Source: Anastatus disparis (Eukaryota > Arthropoda > Insecta > Hymenoptera > Eupelmidae). From it: 64,000 nt of DNA. The notes under the pieces are model-generated. The model had not been told where the DNA came from. It ran no database searches and saw only the letters and a list, made by a program, of their open reading frames with translations. Numbering within the stretch: the first letter of the stretch is position 1; each line of letters opens with the position of its first letter. This document shows, one piece after another, positions 1 through 12,807 of this stretch. Both the position numbers and the translations under genes were made by a program. The DNA lies in contig JAFFSR010000347.1 in NCBI GenBank assembly GCA_017163975.1, positions 6,128,001 through 6,192,000 of the forward strand, read 5' to 3'.

Positions 1-408
1 CGCCATGATACGTGACGTCACAACCACATATGTGATTGTGACGTCACACCAATTTAACTGCTTCTATCTCTTTGAGTTTTTCATGAAAAAAGAAAAAATA
101 TGAGTCTTTTATTTTTTTGTATTCTACCTGACGAATATAATACATTTTTTCATAAAATATGCTAATTAAATTGAATTTTTTTTTTATGTCTTTTGCCTCA
201 TAACTCCGTCATTTCTAAACCGATTCGAAAAAACCTTTTTTATATCTGATAGAGGCTGTCTGCAGAAAGGTCCCATACGTGCCCTATAATTATTGGGCCA
301 ATATTCGGTTTGTATGAGCAAATTATCAAATTAAGAAAAACCATGTATTTCGTTTTCTCCTTTACCTCCCTTATATTTCACCTGCTATACTCTCTATCTC
401 TCTCTCTC

Positions 409-435
<27 letters not shown>
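1..435. repeat. R-family repeat, left part, ending in (CT)n
   Basis: Bases ~165-435 match the continuous R copy at 38440-38700: a T-run, a block reading TCATAACTCCGTCATTTCT, a block containing ATTGGGCCAATATTCGG, then a CT microsatellite. The matching right part resumes at 51217, so LINE A (436-51216) lies inside the CT stretch. Bases 12-47 hold two GTGACGTCAC palindromes 16 bp apart (CRE-like TGACGTCA). No coding potential was seen. Confidence 0.7.
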
Positions 436-439
<4 letters not shown>

Positions 440-840
440 TCAAGTAAGTAGATCAACACTATTGTTCGTTCACTCTGGCTGTTTTGGTCTCTGGTTGCTG
501 CATATTTTGCCTACGGGCTTTTTGTTTCAGAGATTCTGCACGCACAAATTGCAGAGAATCTTCGTAGATATTATTCAACATCTGCGAGATTTCTTCTGCA
601 ACCGCATTCGTTGATTTTCATTGTGCCAGTGGTTTGCCATTTTGGAGGTTATACACGGCTGTTCTCCTGTCCTTCTCTAGTGGATGGCAATTGAGAGGCG
701 CGTCCTACCTTACCAACAGTGACTACCAGAGACAAAACTTCTTCTTGATCTTCTGTCCGTACTACAGCGTCGCAGTGACGGTTTATCATACGCGGTGAGT
801 GCTTGGTGTGAGATGATTCTCTGCGCGTTCGTCTGTTATT
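436..840 (+). promoter_or_regulatory. 5' untranslated region of LINE A
   Basis: About 400 bp between the CT microsatellite and the ORF1 ATG, without an open frame. By position it should contain the internal promoter that non-LTR elements use, but I recognise no specific motif. Confidence 0.45.
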
Positions 841-2053
841 ATGGAGCTTTGTTCTCTTTGTAAGATAGTTGTCTTACGTACTGACGCGGCTCTTCTTTGC
901 TCAAATTGCAAATCTTTATATCATTTAAATTGCTGTAAAAGCTCGTGATTTCTTTATGAGAACATCATAGTTTGTTGTACGAAAGATAGAATTCGTCTTA
1001 GGAAGCCCTCTAATAGTAGTGTGTATTCGGTATCCACTGATGATATTGTTCCACCTTCTCATCGGCCTTTAGATTCTACTCCAAATAATCAGCGCTCTCG
1101 TAAGAGGGGCGTGGCCTAACCTGACCACCGACTTGAACCGTCGCCTAGTCGGTGCTGTCATTCTGACTCGAGTTCCTCCCCCTCCTCTGTGGATAGCATA
1201 GTCACTTCGGGTGTGGACTACATACAGTATAACGCCTCTGCTTCGCCCTCATTTACTACTACTGGTTCGCTAGCTACTCAAGTCCCACCCGTAGATTCTC
1301 TTCTTCTTATCGATACTATGTCGGGATCTCTCCATCCTAAAGTCGATTTTCCAGAGTCAGCACCTGAATGGTTTAGATTACTCTGTTGTAATCTTGACAA
1401 AAAATATGATCAAGCACTAGAAGTATCAAATAAATTGCTTGAGTCAAATAATAAGTTGGTGGAGTCTAATAAAATCATTTCAACTGAATTGAGTTCATTT
1501 CGTTCTGAAATTAAAGAGGTTAAAAGATCTGTTGCTGATATTGAGAAGCAATATGAGACCTCATCTGATCGGCTTGATCAACACATTGCTTCTTGTACTT
1601 CAACACAAGTATCATTAATGCGTGATTCGTATGAAATGCTTTTTTCTGGCATTCCATCCACGGTCGAGCTTAGTAACGAGGATATTATTGTCTCTGTGCT
1701 CAAGGGGGTTGGGCTTGATTATGGTACCAGGTTTATAATTGGTACTCGTGAATGGTTACCTGCTCCTCCTATGGATGTCGATCAACCAGTGGGATCACAG
1801 TCCAACAAATTTCGTGCCTTTGTTGGCAAATTTTTATCTGATACTGTGCGTGACAGTATTGTTGAGGTGACTCCTAAATTGCGTCAGCTTACCGCTCAAC
1901 AGCTCTTTGGTTCCAGTGGAAATTCAAAAATCTTCGTGAGACCCACTTGGCCCAAACCGGTCTATAAGTTTCTTTCTAAGGCCATTCCACGAGCCGCAGA
2001 GCTTAATTACATTCGGCCTATTGTTCGAAACTTAACAGTTTGTATGCGGCCTT
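841..2053 (+). pseudogene. LINE A ORF1, zinc finger plus coiled coil
   Basis: Reading from ATG 841, the first 35 codons contain a Cys/His cluster (C4, C7, C20, C23, H28, C31, C32), a PHD/zinc-knuckle pattern typical of CR1/L2-type ORF1 proteins of arthropods. A TGA at 946-948 and a TAA near 1117 interrupt it; the same frame is then open from 1189 onward. A coiled coil rich in SNK/LVES repeats lies at ~1400-1600, followed by an RNA-binding-like C-terminal region (SGIPSTVELSNEDIIVSVLK). The frame then runs into a hairpin MITE at 2054, so the last ~30 residues before the stop at 2145 are MITE-derived. ORF1-like sequence resumes after 2277. Such ORF1 proteins normally bind LINE RNA and chaperone it. 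Confidence 0.7.
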
Positions 2054-2277
2054 CACGGAGAAACTGGAGTACCATAAAAACACCTACTCATCATAATATA
2101 GTAAATTTCTATACTAAGTCACTACAAAAAGATGGGATATCTTGATATTAATAGATACTTAGTAGTGAAATTTCACTACTAAGTATCAAGATATCCCATG
2201 TTTTTGTAGTGAATTAGTATAGAAATTTACCATACTATACTGAGTAGGTGTTTTTATGGTACTCCGGTTTCTCCGTG
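2054..2277. mobile_element. Hairpin MITE inside LINE A ORF1
   Basis: Bases 2054-2277 form an almost complete inverted repeat: CACGGAGAAAC...GTTTCTCCGTG, with arms of ~105 bp meeting near 2165. The ends resemble those of the MITE at 19958-20198 (CTCCGTGTA). The target-site duplication is not clean. The insertion interrupts ORF1. Confidence 0.8.
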
Positions 2278-2369
2278 TTATAAAGAAGAGCTCATACCGA
2301 TCTCAAATGAGGCTCAGTTAGCAGAGCTGAAACCCTCCAAAGATAAAAAAGAGGTTTACATGGCTTCCT

Positions 2370-4607
2370 GTTTACATGAACTCCTATTCATTCAATGATT
2401 CTTCTTTTAATTTGAACTTAAATAATGCAAATCTTAATCTTACCTTCAATCAAAGTTCAAACCTTTTCAATATTAAATCTAATATTAAGCATTTTCAAAA
2501 TCTTATTATTTCTCACGCGAACGTGAACCGTATTAAAACTCATTTTTCTGAAATTGCATTCCACATAACCTCCAATAAACCTGACATTTTTGCAGTTACA
2601 GAGACATTTTTGACAGATCTTGATGATAGTGCGATTATTTCTATTGAACACTATAATTTCTTCAGATTAGATAGATTGGGCAAAGGTGGCGGTGGCGTTG
2701 GTTTTTACGTCCGTGATTTCCTCAAAATCAAGATTCTGTCGTAATCTGATCTGTTGTTTGATAATACTGCGGAATATATTATATCCAAAATCTCTCTTGG
2801 TGCTGAAAAACTTATTTTTGCAGTCGTTTATTTACGCCCTAAGGCGCTTTTTCCTGATGACTTCTTCAGTGATCTTTCTACGTTTTTACCTTCTCTTAAG
2901 AACGTGATAATTACTGGGGACTTTAATATCAATTTACTATCTAAAAATTATTCTTCTGATACATTGCGATCACTTATTTCTTCTTATCCTCTCTATGTGG
3001 CCCCCTCTGGTCTTACTCATCACACACTTACATCTGATTATTCTACTCATTCATGGATTGACCTATTTATCATCAATGATGAGAGTTTGTTGCCCTTATA
3101 TAGCAAATCTTCAGCTCCTTTCATTACAGGTCATGATCTTATAACGATCACGTATAGGGCGTATAAACCACCTAATTCTGCTAGGAAATTTTACTTTCGC
3201 GATCTTAAAAATATAAATAGAGTTAGCTTGAATAGTTCTATTTCTGTTCGCCTTTCTTCTTATATACAAGAGAGCCATACTGACTTTAGATCAACTGTTG
3301 ATCAAACAAATCATGTTGTAAATAGTTAGTCTTCTGTCCTTGTCTCGTCCTTCAATGAAATTGCACTACTTAAATATAAGAGTCTCTCTATCAAAAAGAA
3401 GCCCTGGGATTCTTCTGAAATACGAGCAAAGATGCGTAGGCGTGATAGGGCCTATAGAAGTCCTCTGCATTGCTCACTATATAAAGCTCAGAAGTGAGGT
3501 TTCAAACTCCCTTGATTCAGCGAAGAATGATTTTATTTCTAAGCGTTTGACTGCCTCGGTGAATTCAACCAACCGTCGGTCAATTTTGCATAAAATTGGT
3601 CTCTCGAGTAAAGTATTATCATCACCTCTACAGTGTTTCTCATCTCAGGCCTTATTAAATCACTACACGTCTGTTTCTTCATCATCATCTGCTCTGAATG
3701 ATGAAGAAATTCGATTTTTCGAAGGCATTTGATATGATGCCTTATTTGAGACTTCTTCTTAAGCTCCGTGCTCTTAATTGTTCTGACTCTGTTATGAATT
3801 GGTTTGCATCTAATTTGAGAGGCAGGCACTACTCTGTTCCTGTCCCTGACAACATGGTGGGTGAATGGGTCTCCTATACAGCTGGTGTACCACAAAGAAG
3901 TGTCTTGGGGCCTTTACTCTTCTCGATCTACATAAACGACCTTCCATGGTACTTAACGGAACCCAGCACATTCTTTTTGCCGACGACCTATAGCTCTACC
4001 ACTTTTTTCTTCCGATTAATCCAGACCACGAGATTGATTTCATAAATTACGAGGTGGCTGCTGTGGTAAAATGAGCAAATGATTATCGATTATCCTTGAA
4101 TCCCAGCAAAATACAAGCTATATTTCTTGGTAGTGAGCAATATATCTCGAGAATTGAACTTTCAACCTGCCCTAAAATCTTTGTTAACAATGTTTCTATA
4201 TACAGATGTTGTCAAGAACTTAAGAATCTGGATCAGTAGCTCTTTAAACTGGAGTAAACAAATTAACTCAGTTATTGGTCGTATTTTTGAAATGCTTCAG
4301 TCTCTCAAATTTCATAGACATGCCCTAACGAGAAAGGTCAAAAAGGAGCTTATCGAGGTCTTGATCTTCCCGATTATTAACTACCCTAGTACAGTTTATG
4401 ATGACTTGTCTCAAACTTTAAACATCAAACTCCATCGTGCTTTTAATGCCTGCGTGAGATTTGTCTTTGGCAACATTAGCAGACGTGAAAGGATCACCCC
4501 TTTTCGTTTTGAACTGGGGTGGTTGTCAGTCAGTAATAAGCGACTTTATTTTAAAACAGTTTTTGCACATACTATTATATCGTACCAAAATCCACAATAC
4601 CTTGCTA
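2370..4607 (+). pseudogene. LINE A ORF2, 5' part: endonuclease and reverse transcriptase
   Basis: The APE-like endonuclease is recognisable from ~2376 (NVNRIKTHFSEIAFHI, PDIFAVTETFL, GGGGVGFYVR), with the catalytic GDFNINLL block near 2918 and a Trp-Ile-Asp-Leu-Phe block near 3056. The reverse transcriptase follows from ~3400: FDFSKAFDMMPYL at 3704 and the GVPQRSVLGPLLF-type motif at ~3884. The YADD region near 3977 is damaged. Thumb-like sequence (FGNISRRERITPFRFELGWL) follows to ~4607. At least four frame changes split the protein over 2376-4607. The DNA then stops at the TA where the 46-kb element inserted. Confidence 0.8.
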
Positions 4608-5752
4608 CCCACATAGTATGAAATATTTATGAAATATTTATGAAATATTTGCAAGCAAGATTTAAAATATTTCATAAATGTTTCATTGAAATGTTATTGA
4701 AAGTTCGCTATGTCCGCGTATGCAATGACCAATAAATATTTCTCCGAAAGGTTTATGAAAGATTTTAACAAGATTTTCGTAAATATTTCTAAGAAATATT
4801 TAAGAAATATTGACATAATAATTCATTGCAATATTTAGAAAATAACATAAATCTTTTATGAAATGTTTATGAAAGATTTCAACTATACTTGAAAATATTT
4901 CAAAGAAATATTTCTTAATTATTTATTATATATTTCAAAGCAACAATTAAACAAACATATAAATCTTTTATGAAATATTTATGAAATATTTATGAAATAT
5001 TTATTAAATATTTATGAAATATTTATGAAATATTTTCAAGCAAAATCTGAAACATTTCACAAATTTTTCATTGAAACGTTGTTGAAAGTTCGCTATGTCT
5101 GCCTGTGCAATGGCAAATAAATATTTCTCTGAAAAATTTATGAAAGATTTCATCAAGATTTTCGGTAAATATTTTTAATGAATATTAAAGAAATATTGAT
5201 ATAATATTGCATTGCAACGTTTGGGAAACAACATCAATCTTTCATGAAATGTTTATGAAAGATTTAAAGTTTATTTCCGGAAACATTATTTAATATTATA
5301 ACGCATTACACTTCTACATTAATTGCATATCCACATTACTTCTAAAGTCGCATTTACATAAATTGTAATTATGAAGCATATTTTTATTGCATGATACTAT
5401 ATTATATTATAACTCATAATACATATACATTGATATATATCCGCACACATGTTTTCCATTTATTTATTAGTCGCATTGACATTGTTACAAGATAAACGCT
5501 GCGTGTCTTTGCACAATGCAGCTGGCTTTTGCCTTATATACTAACTAAGGTCTCCTCCAACCGCTTGGGGACAAAACGCGCATTAAACGCGCGTCCTCCT
5601 ATCGGCGGGACTGGAACTCAAAAATCTTGCAAATGAATATTGTTGAAATATTTCAAGAAAATATTTCTAAAAGTTGCAATTAAAGATTTCTACAATCTTT
5701 CATTACAACATTATCGCCATCAAACAAATCTATCCTAAAAGATTATTGAAAT
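4608..5752. repeat. Left part of the CCCACATAG element
   Basis: AT-rich repeat rich in TATGAAATATT and TTTCATGAAA motifs. Bases 4608-4860 and 4980-5270 are two diverged copies of one ~300-bp unit, each containing TTCGCTATGTC and a following GCAATGNC block. A short GC-richer stretch at 5480-5600 shows no gene. Confidence 0.7.
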
Positions 5753-6044
5753 TTATGAGATTATTTTAGCTAGCAGAGCTGAGGATGCACTCAATGAAAC
5801 ACACATTTAAGTATAAAGTCAATAAAGTTTATTTATTTATATAACTCAACAGAAAGTCACTCGTCGGATATAAAATATTAAAGTAAACACTTGTTTAAAA
5901 ACTGGCTTTGCATTCACGCGCGCGTCTCCATAAGAACTGATAAAGTGTATGCAGTTAGATAGTAGAGAAGGGACGTTTAGAGGGCGCTAGCGTCTCTAGC
6001 AATATAACTTAAAACCAGCTAAGAATGTGCGCCTATTCTTAACA
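5753..6044 (-). repeat. 3' LTR of the copia element
   Basis: Direct-repeat partner of 13950-14242, differing at about a dozen positions, several of them CpG/TpG. On the minus strand it begins TGTTAAGAATAGG. The polypurine tract lies just outside at 6045-6056. Confidence 0.9.
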
Positions 6045-7426
6045 CTCCCTCCCGCACATCTTCAGTTAAATAAATTAAATTGAATTAAAAAGGCACGATG
6101 AAGGCTCACGGATGAGCAGTATCCTTAACAGTTAGGGCCTGCAACAGAAGAAAATAATATAACTTCACGCATTAATTTTTATGCAACTCGAAAGTCAAAG
6201 GCTCAATTAAAATATCGACAATCTGATATTTTAAGCCAATCTTTGTCTTTAATTAACTCGTGAAATATTCGTTTCCATATTAACTCTGTCTGAGTACTCG
6301 TTTTGGTTATACAATAATCAGGATACCATTGGGGTAAACTCATTTCTTAATACTCATTTATAGTAAAACTCCTTTTAAACTCGAGATAAGTTGTATGAGG
6401 AAATCAGTTCTTGGTTTCAACTACTTATCAATGCATATTTTACCTAATAGGTGAGTGAAATACAGTTTCCTTTTTATCCGCATATGCAGAAAAAACTTTG
6501 AATAATTTCACAGCATATTTGCTTGTCTTTAAATATCCCTTTAATCTTTGAAGTTCGTATCAGTGAAACCTTGAAAATCATCGCGTTTTTCATGATACTA
6601 CAAAACGTTGAGTTTTGTTCTCCTTAGATATTTGGATACTCGTTTAATCTTATTTTATTCTCGTTAAGTTGACTTTCTTTGATGCCGACGCAAAACATTC
6701 TCGGTGTATGTAATGTATGATCTACAAGAGTTTGTCAGATCTAACATAGTACAAACAGTTTCTATATAAGATCTCTTATTACTGTTTTCAAATATCTTAC
6801 AGTATTAAATTTCTCGTTTGCCTCGTGATCTTTTTCTACTCAGTTTGTCATTTGATTTGTGACCATCAATATTCTTTTCGGGTACTTTTCCTCGAAATCA
6901 AATTTAATTAGCATTTCTATAATACAGTTTCCTCGTTAAATTTTCAAGACTTTCGCTCGTTTGTATCGTTAAATTTATATTTCCTAGAAAATTTTATATT
7001 CTCCAATGTTAGATATTTCAAACTCCTTTAACAATTCTTTTTCTTATTTCTTCCAGTTTAATAATATCGAATATGAATGTAACATAATTCGTAAGTAACA
7101 CCAAAACTCGATTGTCATTTACTCAAGTAGATTTACGTGGCTCGTTGTGAGGTTATAAATCTGTTCTGATAGCAGTTACTCAAAAACTATCATTTTAGAG
7201 TTTATGAAATTTCAGTTTATTCAAGACTCACTCCAGTTTATATATTTTATCTTGTTTCAACAGAACAGTATACTTCTTTAGAAATCTCCATGAATATTTC
7301 ACTACTAAGCAGGTCGTTCAAGGGTACTGTTTTTACATCATTTAAAATACTTCCTTATTCAATCAGTTAGCTACAGTTAGCACAGCTTTGATTAACAATA
7401 TTCGTGACACATGTATGTGTAACTCG

Positions 7427-7684
7427 TACACTGAGAAAAAGATTTTGTAGTTTCAAAGAAACGTGTGTTTCAATAGTGCCAAACACATGATTTCTTTAAA
7501 TCAAAAAAATTTTTTTATTTTCAAAAAAATATTTATTTATTTCAAATATATCTAATTTAAAATATTGCAAATAAATAAATATTTTTTTGAAAATAAAAAA
7601 ATTTTTTTGATTTAAAGAAATCATGTGTTTGGCACTATTGAAACACACGTTTCTTTGAAACTACAAAATCTTTTTCTCAGTGTA
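7427..7684. mobile_element. Perfect-hairpin MITE, TACACTGAG ends
   Basis: TACACTGAGAAAAAGATTTT at the left is mirrored by its complement ending at 7684. Arms of ~115 bp are virtually identical around a short centre near 7555. The TA at each end is probably the target duplication (Tc1/mariner style). It is nested in the copia interior and has no coding capacity. Confidence 0.9.
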
Positions 7685-7942
7685 TATATATTTTTAGATC
7701 TCCTTATGAAAAGTCCAAGCTCATACTTGAAATCAACATATAATTGTCTTTTCCTTAGAACCTATCAATTTAAACTCCTTTTCATTCCGTGTAATTATTT
7801 TATCTACCATCCTTTAGACATTATTTTTATATAGTATAAAAATTAACTCGTAGTATTAACAAACCTATTAAGTTTTTCTCCAACGTTCTTTGACATCAAA
7901 TCTCATTGCTATCTGATATATAACATGATCATCATCCATCTC

Positions 7943-8607
7943 ACTAGGAGAGTATCAGACCTCCGGATCACGGATTTTGCTCTAACTTTGAGATAAGTTT
8001 TTAGATGTTAAAATATGGAAAAAACCAAAGTTCTAGACCCCAACGCTTAATATTTCCCTAGTTGCAGGCAATTAAAGAAAATCACTAAAAAAGTTACTAG
8101 ATTTTCAAACGCTTATAGTTCTTTAGCATTAACAGCTAGACGTTTGTAGCTGTTTTTAAATGAAAGCTCAGCTCCAATCCTTTCGAAATAGCACCTATAA
8201 CATATTAAAATATTATTTTTCCCCAAAGCTACAGCGTTATAAGAATTTGACCTAAATTTTCTTTTAAAAACATTAATTAATAATAAATGCTAAAATATAG
8301 TATAATTTTTATAACACTGTAGTTTGGGAAAAAATAATATTTTGATATGCTATAGGTGTTATTTCGAAAGGATTCGAGCTCAGCTTTCATTTAAAAACAG
8401 TTAAAAACGTCTAGCTGTTAATGCTAAAGAACTATAAGCGTTTGAAAATCTAGTAACTTTTTTAGTGATTTTCTTTAATTGACTGCAACTAGAGAAATAT
8501 TAAGCGTTGGGGTCTATAACTCTGGTTTTTTCCATATTTTGACATCTGAAAACTTATCTCAAAGTTAGAGCAAAATCCATGATCCGGAGGTCTGATACTC
8601 TCCTAGT
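7943..8607. mobile_element. Hairpin MITE, GGAGAGT family copy 1
   Basis: Long inverted repeat, arms ~310 bp, with ends ACTAGGAGAGTATCAGACCT and complement. The arms differ at scattered sites. Related sequences are the half copy at 52122-52470 and the end-similar 57102-57786 element. It is nested in the copia interior. Confidence 0.88.
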
Positions 8608-11600
8608 CAGTCAGCAATGCATAAAGTTGTTTTCTCTGTTTTGGCAGTAACAGTCTCTTTATACTTCCTCTTTTCTTTAACGCTCCCTCCGTTTTGATAT
8701 CTCCATTTGCATCATTTTTTTTTTTTTTTTTTCAACTCTATAGTTTATATTTCCAGATCGCTTTCATATTTCAACTATTTAATTTTCATCGTTTATATTT
8801 GTTAGCAAACACATGTTTCTCGTTAAATGTATATCTTGATTGTCGTAAATCTTCCTTTTTCTGATTTTAATAGAATTCATTCTGTTTCCTCAAAACCTAC
8901 CGATATCACTCCTTTTCTATACTCCTGAATTTGAGACCAATTTTTCTCAGCATCTTCGTACAAGTTACACATTTAAAACGTTTGATGTGTTATATCAAAC
9001 TCGTAATTAGGATTAAGTTTTTCTAGACGTGACAGTAAATCGTTGGAGATATGTGACAATCTGTTATTTGCGAACACAGCAGATTCCAGAGCCACATTGC
9101 CCATGCTTTCCGATATTTTAAAATTATAATCCTTGATATATTTATAAGTTCTCTGTAACTTCTTAGAGTTACATATGGATAAGACATTTAAGAAAAATGT
9201 CTTATCCATATCAAATCATCGTTCTTCTGTTAAGAGAAGTTATCTTGATAGTCTCAGCAGACATGATTTCAAAATCTATCCTTTTAATTTCTATTGCCTC
9301 CTTTATAACACTTATTATTTTCACTATAGTGTCATTGAAATTTGAGTATAACTTAGCGCTTAGGCATCTATACTCATTTCCTACAATTTTTATTATTTTC
9401 ACTTGTTTCTTCTTTATCTCTTGTAATTAAGCATGTTATAGTTTGTTAAGATTTTATACTTATTATCAATCTTTTCTCCGAACTCAAATTCTATTAATCC
9501 ATAGAATTTTATATTTGTACTCCAGTAATAAACATTTTATTTGACACATGACCACGTACATATCAATTGTCTCGTTATTTAAATATATACACAAGTACTG
9601 GTCCGTAAACTTTGACTTATGTAATAAATTATCTGTAGAGCATCTGCATAAAGGTATTATCTGATAAGATAAATTTTATATTGGTCAGCAGTGCCTAAAC
9701 TCGTATTTACTCTCTCCAATCCTAAGTTCACGATGTTGTTTTGTTAACAAACTTAATCTCGTGAATATTCTCGTTAGAAATTTAAAATTAATTACAAACT
9801 CGTTAATTAATATCTCACATCAGAGTCAGCGAGAATTTTGACTTAATTTAAAACAGTCATTGATTATTTTCACGTTTTTTTAAATCGATTTTAATTTCAA
9901 GATCTTAAACTCATTTTTTTTTTCTTTTTGATTTTAAGTTTTCATCGTTTCCATCGTAAGTCTTTTCTCTTACTCTTGGCTCCCAATTTTAAGTCGTTAA
10001 TATTTTTCTGAGTATTTCTCGTTTTGCTAAATCTCGTGATGTTTCTACTTTTGTTATTAAATTTAACTCGTTTCATTGAAATTTCGTTACTTGTTTTACT
10101 TATCCTCCCTTTAATAATTTTCAAGAATTAATTAACAATGTTGCGTTAACAATTTCATTTAAACTTATTTTTAAATTTTCTTTATTTTTCTCGTCTTTTA
10201 CGTTTTAAATAATCCTTTTCTGTATAATTGGTCATCCAGTTGCTCTTGTAACACAATGAAAATTGTTAACTAATTACTGTATACATATAAGTATTAACTA
10301 TGAAAATTGATAGAATCTAAGTCCTTTAATCTGTAGTCTTAGCTGCTGTTACGTTGTTCGTCATGCATTCCAATCAGTTTTTGGTATTTCCGATATATTT
10401 ACCTTTGATACTTATTTTAATTCCTTTTTGACTTGTAAAATCAATCCAAAATATACTCGTTAATTTCTTTCTCAGATTATATAGCGAACTATAAATTTAT
10501 TTTTTTATAATCGCTGAAAAAGCATTTCTTTTTCATAATCCTATTTCTTCATTTATTTTAAAACCTCCTTATGGTAATCAGTGTCTATGTAGTTAATAAT
10601 AATATCTCATGTTCAAACTGTATGATTTTCTACGACACTCTCCTTTAATTCATTTTTGAGCCGATGAGCCCATGTACCGATATAAGACGATACATGAAAT
10701 AATGTATTTCCATTAATTTGATTAATTGAAAATTAATTCTTATTGATCTCATCGATCTTATTGATCAATTCATGAGGAACAGATCTATTGATCAATTTTT
10801 GTTTTCAAAAAAACTCCTCTAATTGTACTATAACGTTACAAGAATCGTACGTTAAGTTACTCTCGTTAAAGACTTCCATTCTGCTAGCACAAGCAGAGTT
10901 GTTTTCGATTTTTCAACTCGTTTAGTATGGATCTCCATAGAATTACAATAAATCGTACTAAATGAAACTCGGTTATCTTGTTATCAGATTTTCAATACTA
11001 TTCTTATTTATGAAAGTATTTCATAAGAATTTATTATCAAATACGTCAATCTGAATTTTCAAGTTTTTGGACTCGTTATACATAGTTGCCTTTGTTTTCT
11101 CCGCCTCCTTGCGACCAGCCTCAATTTAGTTCAATTTTAGATTACGATTCCTTTGCAGATGCCTCCTTTTCGAATACATAAACTTGAACCATGAAGGTGG
11201 CCATTTGATCCTTGATTTCTACAAAAGAATCGAAAATAAGACAGTTTTCATCGTTAATATTAACTTCGTTATGCACTTGTTTAGACAATTTTTCATTTTC
11301 ATTTAAGAGAACTTCGAATTTTATAACGGCAATTTTCTATATATATTAAATTTCAATTTCTGTGGATCCTTTTAACATAGAAATAGTTGCCTGATTTATA
11401 TCTTAGTTTACAATTAAAAACTGGTTATATACATCGTTTACCTTTTGGTCTTTGTTTCTCTTTGCGTCGTTGTTTGGTCTCGTTTTACTCCTTTATTCTC
11501 TCGTTCTGTTCTTCGTTCTATTCTTCATTTTCTCGTATCATTCCTCGTTCAATTCCTCATTTTCTCGTATCGCAGCTGCGTCTCGTTTTGAATAGGTCAC

Positions 11601-12378
11601 AACAGTAAGATACATAGAATGACAGACCCTTTTCTCGTTCCTAGGTAATTTCTCTCGTGAATGCTGTCATCTACTCGTTAGGTATGAACTCTTATCCTGT
11701 CAATCAGTTACACAGTTAGAAATTCAGATATCACTGAACACAAGCACTATCTAAATTTAAACTGAAACTAAAATTTATTTAACTATGTATTCGTTATTCA
11801 TCGTATTTAGCATAACTCTATTTAATAAATTTCACTGTCAAGACTCTGACATGCTGAACGCAAGCTTGTCAAACTCAGAACAGTTGAGATTTTTATTTGT
11901 ATTATAAAGATTCTGATACGCTGGACACAAACATTATCAGTCTTTAAATAGTTGTAATTTTTAATTTCGTTGTTAAGATTCTAATATACGGAATACAAAT
12001 ATGATCAGTATCAAAACAACTGCAATTAAGTTAATTGTTAAGATTCTGGCATACCGAACACAAGTATGCAGTTTCAAAACGATCAAGATGATTGCTAATT
12101 TTAATTTTAATATAACAAACTCGAACTCGGTTACATTTCGTTTTAAAGTAGGCGCTGTTATATATTTTAATGATTTAAGCATAATTGCGTAAATGTGTAA
12201 ATTAAAATTATTTACAGTGCCATTGCCGGCCTTTATGTTAACATTTCTATTTTTAAAAATCACGTGAAAATATTATTTTAATTTTTATTTAATTTAGTTA
12301 TATGTATATGAAATACATATTATGAAATAAAAAATACTTGTATATAATGTATTTAGAAATATCTACATACGTACTTAA

Positions 12379-12807
12379 GAGGCGGTCGGAACCAAATCGG
12401 TGACTTAGTTCGGTGCTTGCAATAAATGCTTATAATAATTTATTCATTTATTAATATGGTAAAAATATAGTCATTTCCTCTAGTCATGTTTATAAAGAAT
12501 AATTTAAAATAGTTAAAGCCACAAAAATATACAAAATATTGTTATAAAGCGAAAAATGCCACCTAACAATCGACACGACAGTTTTTTGCATGCGGTATAT
12601 GTCAAGTCAGTTTGATATTTGTAATAAATGCTTATAATAATTTATTTACTCATTCATATGGTAAAAATATAGTCATTTCCTCTAGTCATGTATATAAAGA
12701 ATAATTTGAAATAGTTTAAGCCATAAAAATATACAAAATATTATCGAAAAGCGAAAAATGCTGACTTGATATATACCGCAAGTCACCGATTTGGTTCCGA
12801 CCGCCTC
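12379..12807. mobile_element. TTAA-flanked MITE (GAGGCGGTCGG ends) with internal duplication
   Basis: TTAA at 12375-12378 and 12808-12811 flanks GAGGCGGTCGGAACCAAATC...GATTTGGTTCCGACCGCCTC, arms ~28 bp and perfect. Inside, two ~165-bp direct repeats (from ~12418 and ~12624, each starting near AATAAATGCTTATAATAATT) make up most of the element. TTAA duplication is the piggyBac-type signature; end similarity links it to 20345-20744, 61138-61477 and 61905. Confidence 0.85.

Noticed and set aside
4608..5300. Plain satellite DNA or telomere-like repeat
   Set aside because: The TIR and TA duplication at 4606/50608 show it is part of a transposed element.
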